DNA from: Methylobacterium sp.
Lineage (GTDB): Bacteria; Pseudomonadota; Alphaproteobacteria; Rhizobiales; Beijerinckiaceae
Reading direction: 5' to 3'
Assembly (NCBI GenBank): GCA_013823325.1
Contig: PNLY01000012.1
Coordinates: 1-64,000 of the forward strand
DNA: 64,000 nt
Positions 20,531 through 29,024 of the stretch are shown here, in pieces. Every line of letters starts with the position of its first letter. Position 1 is the stretch's first letter. The notes below the pieces were generated by a model. It saw nothing but the letters and a program-made list of their open reading frames with translations. It had not been told where the DNA came from and did no database searches. Position numbers and translations under genes: made by a program.

Positions 20531-20605
20531 GTCATGCTCGGGCTTGACCCGAGCATCTCCTGAAAGAGATTCTCGGGTCTGCGCTGCGCTCCGCCCGAGA
20601 ATGAC
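20531..20605. repeat. Double-hairpin intergenic repeat (GTCAT...ATGAC family), copy 2
   Basis: GTCATGCTCGGG...CCCGAGCATCTC forms hairpin 1; GAGATTCTCGGG...CCCGAGAATGAC forms hairpin 2. It begins two bases after the livG stop and ends 22 bases before livF, inside an operon that otherwise has overlapping genes, which suggests a later insertion. Confidence 0.78.
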
Positions 20606-20627
20606 GTGAATGGGAATGGAGACGAGA

Positions 20628-21362
20628 ATGACCCCCATCCTCGAACTCGACGGCGTGGTCGGCGGCTACGGCGCCATGACCATCCTCAACGGCACCACGT
20701 TCAAGGTGCCGCGCGCCGCGATCACCACGGTGATCGGCCCGAACGGCGCCGGCAAGTCGACCGTGTTCAAGGCGATCTTCGGCCTGCTCAAGGTGCGCGA
20801 AGGCCATATCCGGCTGGAAGGCCAGGAGATCACCAACTGGAACCAGCGCAAGCTGCTCGAAGCCGGCATCTGCTATGTACCGCAGGGCCGCAACATCTTC
20901 CCCGAGCTCTCGGTGCGCCACAATATCGAGCTCGGCGCGGTCGCGGCCGGCAGCCAGATCACCGACATGCCCAAGCGGATCGAAGCGGCGCTCGACCGCT
21001 TCCCATCGCTGCGGGCCAAGGCCGACGTCCAGGCCTCGACCCTCTCCGGCGGCCAGCAGAAGCAGCTCGAGATCGTGCGCGGGCTGCTGCTCGACCCCAA
21101 GCTGGTGCTGATCGACGAGCCCTCGATCGGCCTCTCGCCGATGCTGGTGCAGGAGACCTTCGACATTTTGAAGGAGCTGCGCGCCAAGGGCGTCACCATC
21201 CTGATGATCGAGCAGAACGCCCGCTCGGCGCTGGAAATCTCCGACGAAGGCCTGGTGCTGGAGCTCGGCCAGACCCGCATGCAGGGCCCGGCAGCCACTA
21301 TTCTCGCCGATCCCCGCGTCGCCCAGCTCTTCCTCGGCGGCGCCATGACGGAAGCGGCGTGA
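20628..21362 (+). CDS. livF: Branched-chain-type ABC transporter ATPase LivF
   Basis: 244 residues with Walker A GPNGAGKST, signature LSGGQQKQ, Walker B LVLIDEPSIGL and IEQNA (the LivF form of the switch region). ATG 20628 is preferred to 20610 because GGAG lies eight bases before it. LivF and LivG form the ATPase heterodimer of the importer. It ends the quinate/shikimate-type operon and is convergent with the metallo-hydrolase gene. Confidence 0.93.
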   Translation: MTPILELDGVVGGYGAMTILNGTTFKVPRAAITTVIGPNGAGKSTVFKAIFGLLKVREGHIRLEGQEITNWNQRKLLEAGICYVPQGRNIFPELSVRHNIELGAVAAGSQITDMPKRIEAALDRFPSLRAKADVQASTLSGGQQKQLEIVRGLLLDPKLVLIDEPSIGLSPMLVQETFDILKELRAKGVTILMIEQNARSALEISDEGLVLELGQTRMQGPAATILADPRVAQLFLGGAMTEAA

Positions 21363-21375
21363 GGGCACCGATAGT

Positions 21376-21415
21376 GGCCATGGGTGCCCGGGGCCGCGCC
21401 CAGGCACCCATGGCC
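21376..21415. terminator. Strong hairpin between convergent livF and the metallo-hydrolase gene
   Basis: GGCCATGGGTGCC (21376-21388) pairs perfectly with GGCACCCATGGCC (21403-21415), 13 bp with a 14-base loop. It lies between the stops of two convergent genes, where a shared terminator is expected. No T-run follows on either strand. Confidence 0.55.
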
Positions 21416-21447
21416 GCCGCACAGACTGAGCCTGGGGGAGGATCAGC

Positions 21448-22434
21448 TCAGCCGCGCAGCATCTGCATCGCAGCGGGATAGTAGCGGAAGCCGTCGCCGG
21501 CCTTGGCGAGGTTGCCGAAGCCCGGCCAGGCGAAGTGATAGGACATCACCGGCGTCTTCTGCTCGGCCAGCATGGTGAGCAGCTTGACCCGCGACTGCAC
21601 CGACATCTTCGGATCCCAGTCATAGGCGAACTCGACCCGCGGATTCTCGGTCAGCAGCACCGGGTGATGGGTGAGATCGCCGAGGAAGGTGAACGACTTC
21701 CCGCCGGAGGAGACGTTGAAGATGGTGTGGCCGGGGCTGTGGCCCGGCGCCGAGATCGCGGTGATGCCCGGCAGGAACTCCTGCCCGTCCTTGAAGAACA
21801 CGATGCGGTCGCGCACCGGCCTCAAATTGGCACGGGCATGCTCGCCGAAGGCCTTGAACGGCGTGCCGAGCCTGGCGTCGTCGAGCCAGTAATCATGGTC
21901 GACCTGGCTGATATAGATCTGCGCATTGGGGAAGTGCGGCTTGCCCTCGGCCGAACAGATGCCGCCGGTGTGGTCGATATGGGCGTGGCTGCAGACGATC
22001 GCGTCGATCGAGGCCGGATCGATGCCGGCCTCCTGCATGCTCTTGAGCAGCCGTCCGGTCGTCGGGCCGAAGGCCTTGGAGAAGCCCATGCCGGTGTCGA
22101 ACATCACCAGCCGGTCGCCGAAATTGACGATCGGGATGTTCTGTTCGAGCACGACATTGTCCTTGGCCAGGAAATTCGTCTCGAGCAGGCCGTAGACCTG
22201 CTCCTTCGGCAGGCCGAGAAAGCTGGAGCCGGGGTCACCGAGCGGCAGCGGCCCGTCCGAGACCACCGTGACCTCGGCCTGGCCGAGCGCGAAGCGGTAG
22301 TAATAGGGCACCTGGCTGTTCGCGAGCGGGGCCTTGGCGAAGGCACCACCCGGCAAAGCCGCTCCGGCAGCGAGTGCCGCCGCTCCGGACAGAAAACCGC
22401 GGCGGCTGGTGGGCGGAATGAGCAGGTTCGACAT
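21448..22434 (-). CDS. Metallo-beta-lactamase-fold hydrolase with Tat signal
   Basis: 328 residues. The N-terminus has a twin-arginine signal (PPTSRRGFLSGAAALAAGAA, cleavage near AFAK), so it is folded before export to the periplasm. The catalytic SHAHIDHTGG (149-158) provides three metal ligands, with further ligands in SAPGHSPGHT, LGDLTHHP and the C-terminal SYHFAWPG. This is the lactonase/quorum-quenching-like MBL branch, though the substrate cannot be assigned. GGAGGAA lies before the ATG. It faces the LysR gene at 22639 divergently, so that regulator may control it. Confidence 0.88.
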   Translation of the reverse strand: MSNLLIPPTSRRGFLSGAAALAAGAALPGGAFAKAPLANSQVPYYYRFALGQAEVTVVSDGPLPLGDPGSSFLGLPKEQVYGLLETNFLAKDNVVLEQNIPIVNFGDRLVMFDTGMGFSKAFGPTTGRLLKSMQEAGIDPASIDAIVCSHAHIDHTGGICSAEGKPHFPNAQIYISQVDHDYWLDDARLGTPFKAFGEHARANLRPVRDRIVFFKDGQEFLPGITAISAPGHSPGHTIFNVSSGGKSFTFLGDLTHHPVLLTENPRVEFAYDWDPKMSVQSRVKLLTMLAEQKTPVMSYHFAWPGFGNLAKAGDGFRYYPAAMQMLRG

Positions 22435-22584
22435 GGCGTTCCTCCGGATGAAAGGGAAGCGGCGTCGGGCGCCGTCTTTTTCGCCGGGTGGCCTTGCGTC
22501 GCGTCAGGCCTTGCCGGAAGGAAAGGATGCACGCCTGCGGAGTGGACGGCCAATAAGGCTTCGCTCTAGTCTGCATAAGAGAAA

Positions 22585-22605
22585 GCTGCCGCTTCTCGCG
22601 GCAGC
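22585..22605. promoter_or_regulatory. Perfect inverted repeat in the leader of the LysR gene
   Basis: GCTGCCGC (22585-22592) and GCGGCAGC (22598-22605) are perfect 8-bp arms around 5 bases, 34 bases before the lysR ATG in the divergent promoter region. It could be a leader hairpin or an operator. Confidence 0.4.
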
Positions 22606-22638
22606 GGTGGAACAGCATCATTGGGGGATCGGGCGGCG

Positions 22639-23601
22639 ATGGATCTGCGCCAGTTGCGCTATTTCACGGCCATCGTCGAACAGGGCTCATTCTCCAAGGC
22701 GGCGCTCAAGCTTCGCGTGGCGCAGCCGGCGCTGAGCCAGCATCTGCGTCATATGGAGGACGAACTCGGCGTCGCCCTGCTGCATCGCGGCACGCGCGGC
22801 GTCCAGCCGACCGAGGCTGGCGAGCGCCTGCTCGCCAAGGCCCGCATCATCCTCGCCGAATTCGCCGAGCTGCGCGACAGCGTCCGCGGCGAGCAGGCGG
22901 CGCCGGCGGGCGAAGTCCGTATCGGCCTGCCCGGCACGGTCAGCGAGCAATTCAGCGTGCCGCTGATCGAGGCGACACAGGAGCGCTTTCCGGATGTGCG
23001 CATCCGCATTGCCGAGGCGATGAGCGGCTTCGTGCTCGACTGGCTGCGCAAGGGCGAGGTCGATCTTGCGGTGATCTACTCGACCTCAGACCCGAAGGGG
23101 CTCGGCATCCATCATGTCCTGACCGAGGAGCTCTGCCTGTTCGGCATGCCGGCACTGACGCAGCTCAAGACCGCCCCCGGCACGGCGGTGACGCTGACGG
23201 AGGCTGCTGGGCTCGACCTGATCCTGCCCGGGCCCGGCCATGGCCTGCGCGATCAGATCGACGAGGCGGCGGCGGGCATCAACGCCACCGTCCATGCTGC
23301 GGTCGAGATCGAATCCTATGCGCAGATCAAGCGCCTGGCCGAGCGCGGCCTCGGCTACGGCATCCTGCCGCGCATGGCGGTCAGGGCGCAGGAGAAGGCC
23401 GGCATCTTCCATACCTGGCCGTTGGAAGAACCATCGCTCTATCGCAAGGTCTATCTCGCCTATTCGACCGAGCGGCCGATGACGGCGGCGGCTCGCGCCA
23501 TCGGCCAGCTCTCCTGGGAGATTCTGCGTGGCCTCGTCGCCGACGAGCGCTGGACCGCGACGCTCGGCGACGAGACCGATCCACCCGCCTTATACGGTTG
23601 A
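22639..23601 (+). CDS. LysR-family transcriptional regulator
   Basis: 320 residues. The N-terminus MDLRQLRYFTAIVEQGSFSK and RVAQPALSQHLRHMEDELGV is the standard LysR helix-turn-helix, followed by the effector domain (GEVRIGLPGTVSE, then ERGLGYGILP). The first 60 residues resemble the Nac/CbbR/CynR type. It is divergent from the Tat-exported hydrolase and 73 bases upstream of a co-directional alcohol dehydrogenase, so one or both are probable targets. Confidence 0.9.
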   Translation: MDLRQLRYFTAIVEQGSFSKAALKLRVAQPALSQHLRHMEDELGVALLHRGTRGVQPTEAGERLLAKARIILAEFAELRDSVRGEQAAPAGEVRIGLPGTVSEQFSVPLIEATQERFPDVRIRIAEAMSGFVLDWLRKGEVDLAVIYSTSDPKGLGIHHVLTEELCLFGMPALTQLKTAPGTAVTLTEAAGLDLILPGPGHGLRDQIDEAAAGINATVHAAVEIESYAQIKRLAERGLGYGILPRMAVRAQEKAGIFHTWPLEEPSLYRKVYLAYSTERPMTAAARAIGQLSWEILRGLVADERWTATLGDETDPPALYG

Positions 23602-23674
23602 TCGGGATTTCGTCTTTGACAGGCGATGGGTCGGGGTCGAACACTCCGGGCAGATCAGCTCACGAGGACACGCC

Positions 23675-24799
23675 TTGAAGACCCGCGCCGCCGTGCTGCA
23701 CGCCAGCCCCGTCACCGCGCCCTATGCGCAGTCGAAGCCGCTCCGGATCGAGGAGGTCGAGCTCGCTCCACCGGCGATGGGCGAAGTGCTGGTCAGGGTC
23801 CGCGCCGCGGGCCTCTGCCATTCCGACCTCTCGGTGATCGACGGCAACAGGCCCCGGCCGGTGCCGATGGTGCTCGGCCATGAGGCGGCCGGCGAGGTCG
23901 AGGAGGTCGGCCCCGGCGTCGCCGACCTCGAGAAGGGCGACCGCGTCGTCATGGTCTTCGTGCCCTCCTGCGGCCATTGCGCGCCGTGCAGCGAGGGGCG
24001 CCCTGCCTTGTGCGAGCCAGGCAATGCCGCCAATGGCGTTGGCGAGTTGATGGCGGGCGGGCGCCGGCTGTCGCAGAACGGCAAGCCGGTCAATCACCAT
24101 GTCGGCGTCTCCGCCTTCGCCGAGCACACGGTGATGTCGCGCCATTCGCTGGTGAAGATCGAGGCCGAGATCCCGCACGAGATCGCCGCGCTGTTCGGCT
24201 GCGCCGTGCTGACCGGCGTCGGCGCGGCCGTGAACACCGCCAAGGTCCGCGCCGGCGAGACGGCTGCGGTGGTCGGGCTCGGCGGCGTCGGCCTCTCCGC
24301 CCTGCTCGGCGCCGTCGCCTGCGGCGCCTCGCGCGTGATCGCCGTCGATCTCTCGGACGAGAAGCTCAGGGTCGCCCGCGAGCTCGGCGCGACCGACACC
24401 TTCAATGCCGGCGCGCCCGATGTCGTCGAGGCGATCCGCGCGACGACCAAGGGTGGCGTCGACCACGGGCTGGAGATGGCTGGCTCGGTGAAGGCGCTGG
24501 AGCTCGCCTACCAGATCACGCGGCGCGGCGGCACGACCACCACGGCTGGCCTCGCCAATCCCTCGCATACCATGGCCCTGGCGCCGGTCCGGCTCGTCGG
24601 CGAGGAACGGACGCTGAAGGGCTCCTATGTCGGCTCCTGCATCCCGGTGCGCGACATTCCCCGCTTCATCGACCTCTATCAGCGCGGCCGGCTGCCGGTC
24701 GACAAGCTCTGGACCAGCTCGAGCCCGCTCCACGGTATCAACGAAGGCTTCGACGCGCTCAACGAAGGCCGGACGATCCGGCACGTCATCCAGATGTGA
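23675..24799 (+). CDS. Zinc-dependent alcohol dehydrogenase (TTG start)
   Basis: 374 residues of the medium-chain dehydrogenase superfamily. Catalytic zinc ligands are Cys48, His69 and Cys176; the structural zinc lobe is C99-C102-C105-C113 (CGHCAPC...LC). NAD binding is by GLGGVGLSAL (201-210). An open frame begins at 23528, but GAGGA seven bases before TTG at 23675 and the alignment of LKTRAAVLH with family N-termini fix the start. The overall look is that of class III-like or aryl/alkyl alcohol dehydrogenases that lack the glutathione context. It probably forms a unit with the LysR gene before it. Confidence 0.85.
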   Translation: MKTRAAVLHASPVTAPYAQSKPLRIEEVELAPPAMGEVLVRVRAAGLCHSDLSVIDGNRPRPVPMVLGHEAAGEVEEVGPGVADLEKGDRVVMVFVPSCGHCAPCSEGRPALCEPGNAANGVGELMAGGRRLSQNGKPVNHHVGVSAFAEHTVMSRHSLVKIEAEIPHEIAALFGCAVLTGVGAAVNTAKVRAGETAAVVGLGGVGLSALLGAVACGASRVIAVDLSDEKLRVARELGATDTFNAGAPDVVEAIRATTKGGVDHGLEMAGSVKALELAYQITRRGGTTTTAGLANPSHTMALAPVRLVGEERTLKGSYVGSCIPVRDIPRFIDLYQRGRLPVDKLWTSSSPLHGINEGFDALNEGRTIRHVIQM

Positions 24800-24802
24800 A
24801 AC

Positions 24803-24946
24803 GTCATTCCGGGGCGCCGCGAAGCGGCGAGCCTGGAACCCAGAACCGATGCCGTCTCCGAAAGAGGCTGGGCATCTCCAGTGCTATCGAGAACCCGCAT
24901 CGGTTCTGGGTTCCGGGCTCAGGCCTGCGGCCTGCCCCGGAATGAC
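24803..24946. repeat. Long intergenic palindrome with GTCAT...ATGAC ends (second subfamily)
   Basis: Outer arms GTCATTCCGGGGC (24803-24815) and GCCCCGGAATGAC (24934-24946) enclose a second stem, GGAACCCAGAACCGATG with CGCATCGGTTCTGGGTTCC. It lies between two convergent genes and reaches into the 3' end of the MFS gene on the minus strand, coding for its last 21 residues. Confidence 0.75.
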
Positions 24947-26110
24947 GGAGCGCGTCGCCAGCGCTGCGGCAAGGGCCGCGACCAGCATCAGCGCGACCGC
25001 GAGCCCGGCAAGCGCCGGGAAGCCGGCACGCGCATAGAGCGGCCCGAAGCCCGTCGTCCCGGCGAAGAGCGCGAGATAGGTGACGCCGCTGTTGAGGCCC
25101 ATGATCGCGCCGCGGCGGCTGGGATCGAGCGAAGCCAGCCGCAGGATCAGCACATTCAACGCCGCGTGGTTGGCCATGCCCCAGAAGAAAACGACGGCGA
25201 GCAGCGCCAGGTAGGAAGCCGAAGCGACCGTCATCACCAGATAGACGCCACCGACAATCGTGAAGAACAGCGGCAGCAGGCGGGCGGGGCCGAGGCGGTC
25301 GATCCAGCGGTCGAGGAAGGTCGTCGCGCCGAAGCCGAGACCGTAGCAGAGCGCGAGCAGGCCGCCGGCACTGACCGGCAGGCCGAGCCCACGATGCAGG
25401 TGGTCGCCGACATAGGCGTAGACGCCATAGAACGAGGCCATGAAGGCGGCGCAGGCGAGCAGCAGCGGCGCAATGCCGGGAACGCGCAGGGCCGAGAGCG
25501 GAGACGGCGCCCCACGCCCGGTCGCGTTGCCAGCCGCGGTCAGCTTCGTGGTTCCTGCCATGGCGGCGAGACCGGCGACGACGACGATGGCGTAGACCAT
25601 GCGCCAGCCCAGGAGATCGGCGATCACCGCCGAGAGCGAGACGCCGGCGACCATGCTAAGCGTCCAACCGAACAGGACGATGCCGAGCGTGTCGCTTTCG
25701 CGGCCGGCAGGCGCCGCCAGCGCGGCAAGCGTGTAGATCGCCGGCAATGCGAGGCCGGCTGCGAGCCCGGCCAGCAATTGCGCGCCGACGAAGGCCGGCA
25801 GGACCGGCGCCGCTCCGCTCGCCGCAAGCGCGGCCAGGAAGGCCAGCAGCGCATAGCGCAAGACCCGCCCCGCGCCGAAGCGGTCGATCAGCCCGGCGAG
25901 CAGCAGGGCGCTCGCCGCAGTGCCGATCCCGAAAGCGGCCGAGGCCGTCATCACCGCCGGCACGCCGCTGGCGAAACTCTCAGCGACGCGCGGCGCGATC
26001 GGCCCCAGGGCCAGCGAGTTGGCGCCGACGAGGCCGATGCACAGGCAGAGCGCATAGGCTGCCGCGGGGATGCGATGTACTTCCGAGGTTGTTTGATTTT
26101 CATTCGACAT
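24884..26110 (-). CDS. MFS transporter (YdeG/CynX-like or drug-efflux type)
   Basis: 408 residues with twelve predicted helices. The helix 2-3 loop reads LIDRFGAGRVLRYALLAFLA and the second half has DRWIDRLGPARLLPL, the MFS repeats. The periplasmic-facing tail RSVIPGQAAGLSPEPRTDAG is encoded by the palindromic repeat at 24803-24946 and is therefore an acquired extension; the true family end is near ALAAALATR. It is divergent from an Lrp-family regulator only 48 bases away, a classic amino-acid exporter or effector-regulated arrangement. Substrate unknown. The ATG has a weak ribosome-binding site. Confidence 0.88.
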   Translation of the reverse strand: MSNENQTTSEVHRIPAAAYALCLCIGLVGANSLALGPIAPRVAESFASGVPAVMTASAAFGIGTAASALLLAGLIDRFGAGRVLRYALLAFLAALAASGAAPVLPAFVGAQLLAGLAAGLALPAIYTLAALAAPAGRESDTLGIVLFGWTLSMVAGVSLSAVIADLLGWRMVYAIVVVAGLAAMAGTTKLTAAGNATGRGAPSPLSALRVPGIAPLLLACAAFMASFYGVYAYVGDHLHRGLGLPVSAGGLLALCYGLGFGATTFLDRWIDRLGPARLLPLFFTIVGGVYLVMTVASASYLALLAVVFFWGMANHAALNVLILRLASLDPSRRGAIMGLNSGVTYLALFAGTTGFGPLYARAGFPALAGLAVALMLVAALAAALATRSVIPGQAAGLSPEPRTDAGSR

Positions 26111-26115
26111 TTCGA

Positions 26116-26138
26116 CAGAATGACCGAATGAAATTCTG
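26116..26138. promoter_or_regulatory. Inverted repeat in the MFS/Lrp divergent promoter
   Basis: CAGAAT (26116-26121) and ATTCTG (26133-26138) are perfect 6-bp arms, 11 bases apart, in the only 48 bases between the two divergent starts. The spacing suits an Lrp/AsnC dimer. A direct repeat TTCGACA (26103 and 26111) adjoins it. Confidence 0.45.
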
Positions 26139-26158
26139 GATCAATCGAGGATCAACGA

Positions 26159-26713
26159 ATGCTCGAAAAAACAGATGGGGTTCGGCGCAGCCGCGGAGCC
26201 GAGCGCGAACTCGATGCGATGGACCGAAAGCTGTTAGGCATCCTGGTTGAGGATGCGACGATCAGCTACGCCGATCTCGGCGAGCGCGTCGGCCTGTCGC
26301 CGCCGGCGGCGCATGAGCGGGTCAAGAGGCTGCGGCGCTCAGGCGTCATCAAGCGGGTCGCGGCGCTGATCGAGCCCGAGGCGACCGGCAAGACGCTGCT
26401 CGCTTTCGTCCATGTCGATACCACCGGCTGGGGCAAGACCACGACGCTCTTGGCGATCGAGGCACATCCGGAGGTCGAGGAGATCCATTCGGTCGCCGGC
26501 GACACCTGCATGATGCTAAAAGTGCGGACCGAGAGCACGCATGCGCTCGAAGGCCTGCTGGCGAAGATCTACGACGTGCCCGGCGTCACCGCGACGCGCA
26601 GCTATGTCGTGCTCTCGACCTATTTGGAGCGGCCGGTCCAGCCCGGCATCACCGGCGAATGGCCGGGGCGGGTGAAGGATCCCCGGCTGCCGGCCCCAGC
26701 CGGCGCGGGCTGA
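26159..26713 (+). CDS. Lrp/AsnC-family transcriptional regulator
   Basis: 184 residues. Helix-turn-helix at about 20-75 (LDAMDRKLLGILVEDATISY, LGERVGLSPPAAHERVKRLR, GVIKRVAALIEPEATGK) and a RAM effector domain (AFVHVDTTGW, HPEVEEIHSVAGDTCMMLKV, VPGVTATRSYVVLSTYLERP). GAGGA seven bases before the ATG supports the start. It is divergent from the MFS gene and probably controls it in response to an amino acid or related ligand. Confidence 0.92.
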   Translation: MLEKTDGVRRSRGAERELDAMDRKLLGILVEDATISYADLGERVGLSPPAAHERVKRLRRSGVIKRVAALIEPEATGKTLLAFVHVDTTGWGKTTTLLAIEAHPEVEEIHSVAGDTCMMLKVRTESTHALEGLLAKIYDVPGVTATRSYVVLSTYLERPVQPGITGEWPGRVKDPRLPAPAGAG

Positions 26714-26716
26714 ACC

Positions 26717-27445
26717 TCAGCCGTACATGGCGGAGGTTCCCGCCGGCTTCGCCGCGAACGGCACCTTGAGATGATGCAGCCGCAGCGGCTGGTGCAGGAC
26801 ATAGCCGCCCTTGTCGTGATCCGACAGTGCCTCGAAGCGCGCGAGCAGCTTGCCGCGCGCTGCCTGCGCCCGCTCCTCGCGAGCGGGATCGATCACGACG
26901 GCACGCTCCAGGAAGGCCTCGGCATCGCGAAACGTTTCGATGCGGTCGTATTCGATCTGCCTGATCTCGCTGACGATGCCGAGGCGCCTCGCCCTGACGA
27001 TCGCATCCTGTGCGGCCTGCCGGACCTCGGTCTCATCCTCGATCAGTCGCAGCGCATCGAAGAACGATCCTTCCGACAGGGATTCGACGACGATGACGCT
27101 GCCACCCTTGCCGACGACGCGCGCGGCCTCCTCCAGCGCCAGCAGCATGTCGGGGATGGGGATATGGTGCAGGCTGTTGAGGAAGATCGCGGCGTGCATG
27201 CTGGCATCGCCGAAGGGCAGGAGCTGGGCGCAGCCCTGCTTCAGCGCGGCCTTCGGCACGAGCGTCTGCGCGACCTCCAGCATCGCCTCGTCCGGATCGA
27301 GCCCGGCAACACTGGCGCCTCGCTCGGCCAGCGCCTGCAGCAGATTGCCCCGGCCGCAGCCGATATCGAGGATGCGCCGGCCCTGCAGGGGCGCAAGTAA
27401 TCCTCCCAGGATCTCGACGGTATCGCCTGCCGGCAGCATCCACAT
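26717..27445 (-). CDS. Class I SAM-dependent methyltransferase
   Basis: 242 residues. Motif I is RRILDIGCGRGNLLQAL (about 23-39), the acidic ribose-binding residue is in VAGLDPDEAML, and FLNSLHHIPIPDMLLALEEA is the motif IV-like region of UbiE/Methyltransf_11 proteins. The C-terminal third is less conserved and may define the substrate. The end is convergent with and three bases from the Lrp gene stop. Start ATG 27445 has only a poor ribosome-binding site. Substrate unknown. Confidence 0.82.
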   Translation of the reverse strand: MWMLPAGDTVEILGGLLAPLQGRRILDIGCGRGNLLQALAERGASVAGLDPDEAMLEVAQTLVPKAALKQGCAQLLPFGDASMHAAIFLNSLHHIPIPDMLLALEEAARVVGKGGSVIVVESLSEGSFFDALRLIEDETEVRQAAQDAIVRARRLGIVSEIRQIEYDRIETFRDAEAFLERAVVIDPAREERAQAARGKLLARFEALSDHDKGGYVLHQPLRLHHLKVPFAAKPAGTSAMYG

Positions 27446-27458
27446 GGGTCAATCAATG

Positions 27459-27482
27459 CTTGCGCCCGCAAGGGGGCGCAAG
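27459..27482 (-). terminator. Hairpin after the aldehyde dehydrogenase gene
   Basis: CTTGCGCCC (27459-27467) pairs with GGGCGCAAG (27474-27482). It lies 71 bases beyond the stop of the liv/aldehyde dehydrogenase operon and 14 bases before the methyltransferase start, so it may end the operon or lie in the leader of the next gene. No clear T-run. Confidence 0.35.
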
Positions 27483-27552
27483 ACCTGTTCGCTTGCGATC
27501 CCAAGCTACTCCCTATGGATGAACAACCTGGCCGCGATCTACTGGTTCCGCC

Positions 27553-28986
27553 TCACCCGTGCTTATGCACGATGGTCTTGGCGACGGCGAACTCCTCCAG
27601 CGCCATGAAGCCCTTCTCGCGGCCATGGCCGCTCCTGCCGGTTCCGCCGAAGGGCAATTCGATGCCGCCGCCGGCGCCATAGCCGTTGATGAAGACCTGA
27701 CCGGCCCGGACGCGCTTGGCGACGCGCTGCTGGCGCCCGCCATTATTGGTCCAGACGCCGGCGACGAGACCGTACGGCGTGGCGTTGGCGAGCTTCACCG
27801 CATCCTCCTCGTCGTCGAAGGAGAAGGCTGCGAGCACGGGCCCGAAGACCTCCTCCTGCTCCAGCCGGTTGCCGCGCGGCACCTGACCGAACAGGGTCGG
27901 GGTGACGTAGAAGCCGCCATTGGGCACGCCCTGGGCGATCGCGCCCTCGGCGAGGACCGGGATGCCCTGCTCGCGAGCCTGGTCGACGAAGCTCTGCACC
28001 CGGCCGCGCTGCTTGGCGTTGATCACCGGGCCGCAATCGAGATCCATCTCGGGCGTGCCGGCGCGCAGCTTGGAGAACTGCCTGGCGACGGCGCCGACGA
28101 AGTCGTCATAGACGGTCTTCTGCACCAGCACGCGGCTGCCGGCCGAGCAGGTCTGGCCGGTGTTCTGGACGATCGCCTTGCAGACGATCGGCACGGCGGC
28201 ATCGAAATCGGCATCGTCGAAGACGATCTGGGGCGACTTGCCGCCGAGTTCGAGCGTGCAGGTGATGAAGTTGTCGGCGCAGGCCTTCTGGATGATCTGG
28301 CCGACCTGCGGCGAACCGGTGAAGGAGATGAAACCGACGCCGGGATTGCGGCAGAGCGCCTCGCCTGCCTCATGGCCGCGGCCGGTGACGATATTGATCG
28401 CGCCGTCCGGAAAGCCGACCTCCGTAGCGAGCTCGGCGAGGCGAAGCGCGGTCTGGCAGGCATCCTCGGCCGGCTTCAGCACCACCGCATTGCCCATGGC
28501 GAGCGAAGCGGTCAGCGAGCGGCCGAACATCTGCGCCGGATAGTTCCAGGGCAGGATATGGCCGGTGACGCCATAGGGCTCGTGCACGACGCTGACATTG
28601 TAGCCGTTGAGGAACGGAATGATGTGGCCGTGGACCTTGTCGGCCGCGCCGCCATAGAACTCGAAATAGCGCACGGTCGCCTCGATATCGGCGCGCGCCT
28701 GCGCCATCGGCTTGCCGGTGTCCTGCGCCTCGATTCGCGCCAGTTCGTCGAAATGGTCCTGGACCTTGAGCGCGAGCTTGGAGATCAGCCGGCCGCGCTC
28801 GGCCGCCGTCAATTTGCCCCAGGCGCCCTCATAGGCGGCGCGGGCAGCGCGCACCGCATCGTCGATGTCATCGGCGTTGCCGCAGGCGATGCGGGTGAAT
28901 TCCTCGCCGGTCGCCGGCGCGAGCACCGCCATGGTCTCGCCGGTGCGGCCGGCGACGTGCCGGCCGTTGATGAAATGCTGGGTCAT
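27553..28986 (-). CDS. Aldehyde dehydrogenase family protein
   Basis: 477 residues of the NAD(P)-dependent ALDH superfamily. The oxyanion/Asn motif GHILPWNYPAQMF, the general-base glutamate in CTLELGGKSPQIV, the catalytic cysteine in NTGQTCSAGSR and the C-terminal ELPFGGTGRSGHGREKG are all present. It is most similar in feel to betaine/4-guanidinobutyrate/phenylacetaldehyde-type enzymes (no safe assignment). It is the last gene of the binding protein-livHMGF operon (38 bases after livF), so its aldehyde is probably derived from the imported substrate. GGAG lies five bases before the ATG. Confidence 0.92.
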   Translation of the reverse strand: MTQHFINGRHVAGRTGETMAVLAPATGEEFTRIACGNADDIDDAVRAARAAYEGAWGKLTAAERGRLISKLALKVQDHFDELARIEAQDTGKPMAQARADIEATVRYFEFYGGAADKVHGHIIPFLNGYNVSVVHEPYGVTGHILPWNYPAQMFGRSLTASLAMGNAVVLKPAEDACQTALRLAELATEVGFPDGAINIVTGRGHEAGEALCRNPGVGFISFTGSPQVGQIIQKACADNFITCTLELGGKSPQIVFDDADFDAAVPIVCKAIVQNTGQTCSAGSRVLVQKTVYDDFVGAVARQFSKLRAGTPEMDLDCGPVINAKQRGRVQSFVDQAREQGIPVLAEGAIAQGVPNGGFYVTPTLFGQVPRGNRLEQEEVFGPVLAAFSFDDEEDAVKLANATPYGLVAGVWTNNGGRQQRVAKRVRAGQVFINGYGAGGGIELPFGGTGRSGHGREKGFMALEEFAVAKTIVHKHG

Positions 28987-29024
28987 GATGGTCTCCGTCT
29001 ACGGCGATGCCGTCTCGTATCGTC

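Noticed and set aside
22466-22487. Hairpin followed by TCTTTTT on the plus strand
   Set aside because: It lies between divergent starts, so no plus-strand transcript is expected to end there; the stem is only 5 bp.
24881-26131. 416-codon plus-strand frame opposite the MFS gene
   Set aside because: Antisense shadow; begins within a repeat.
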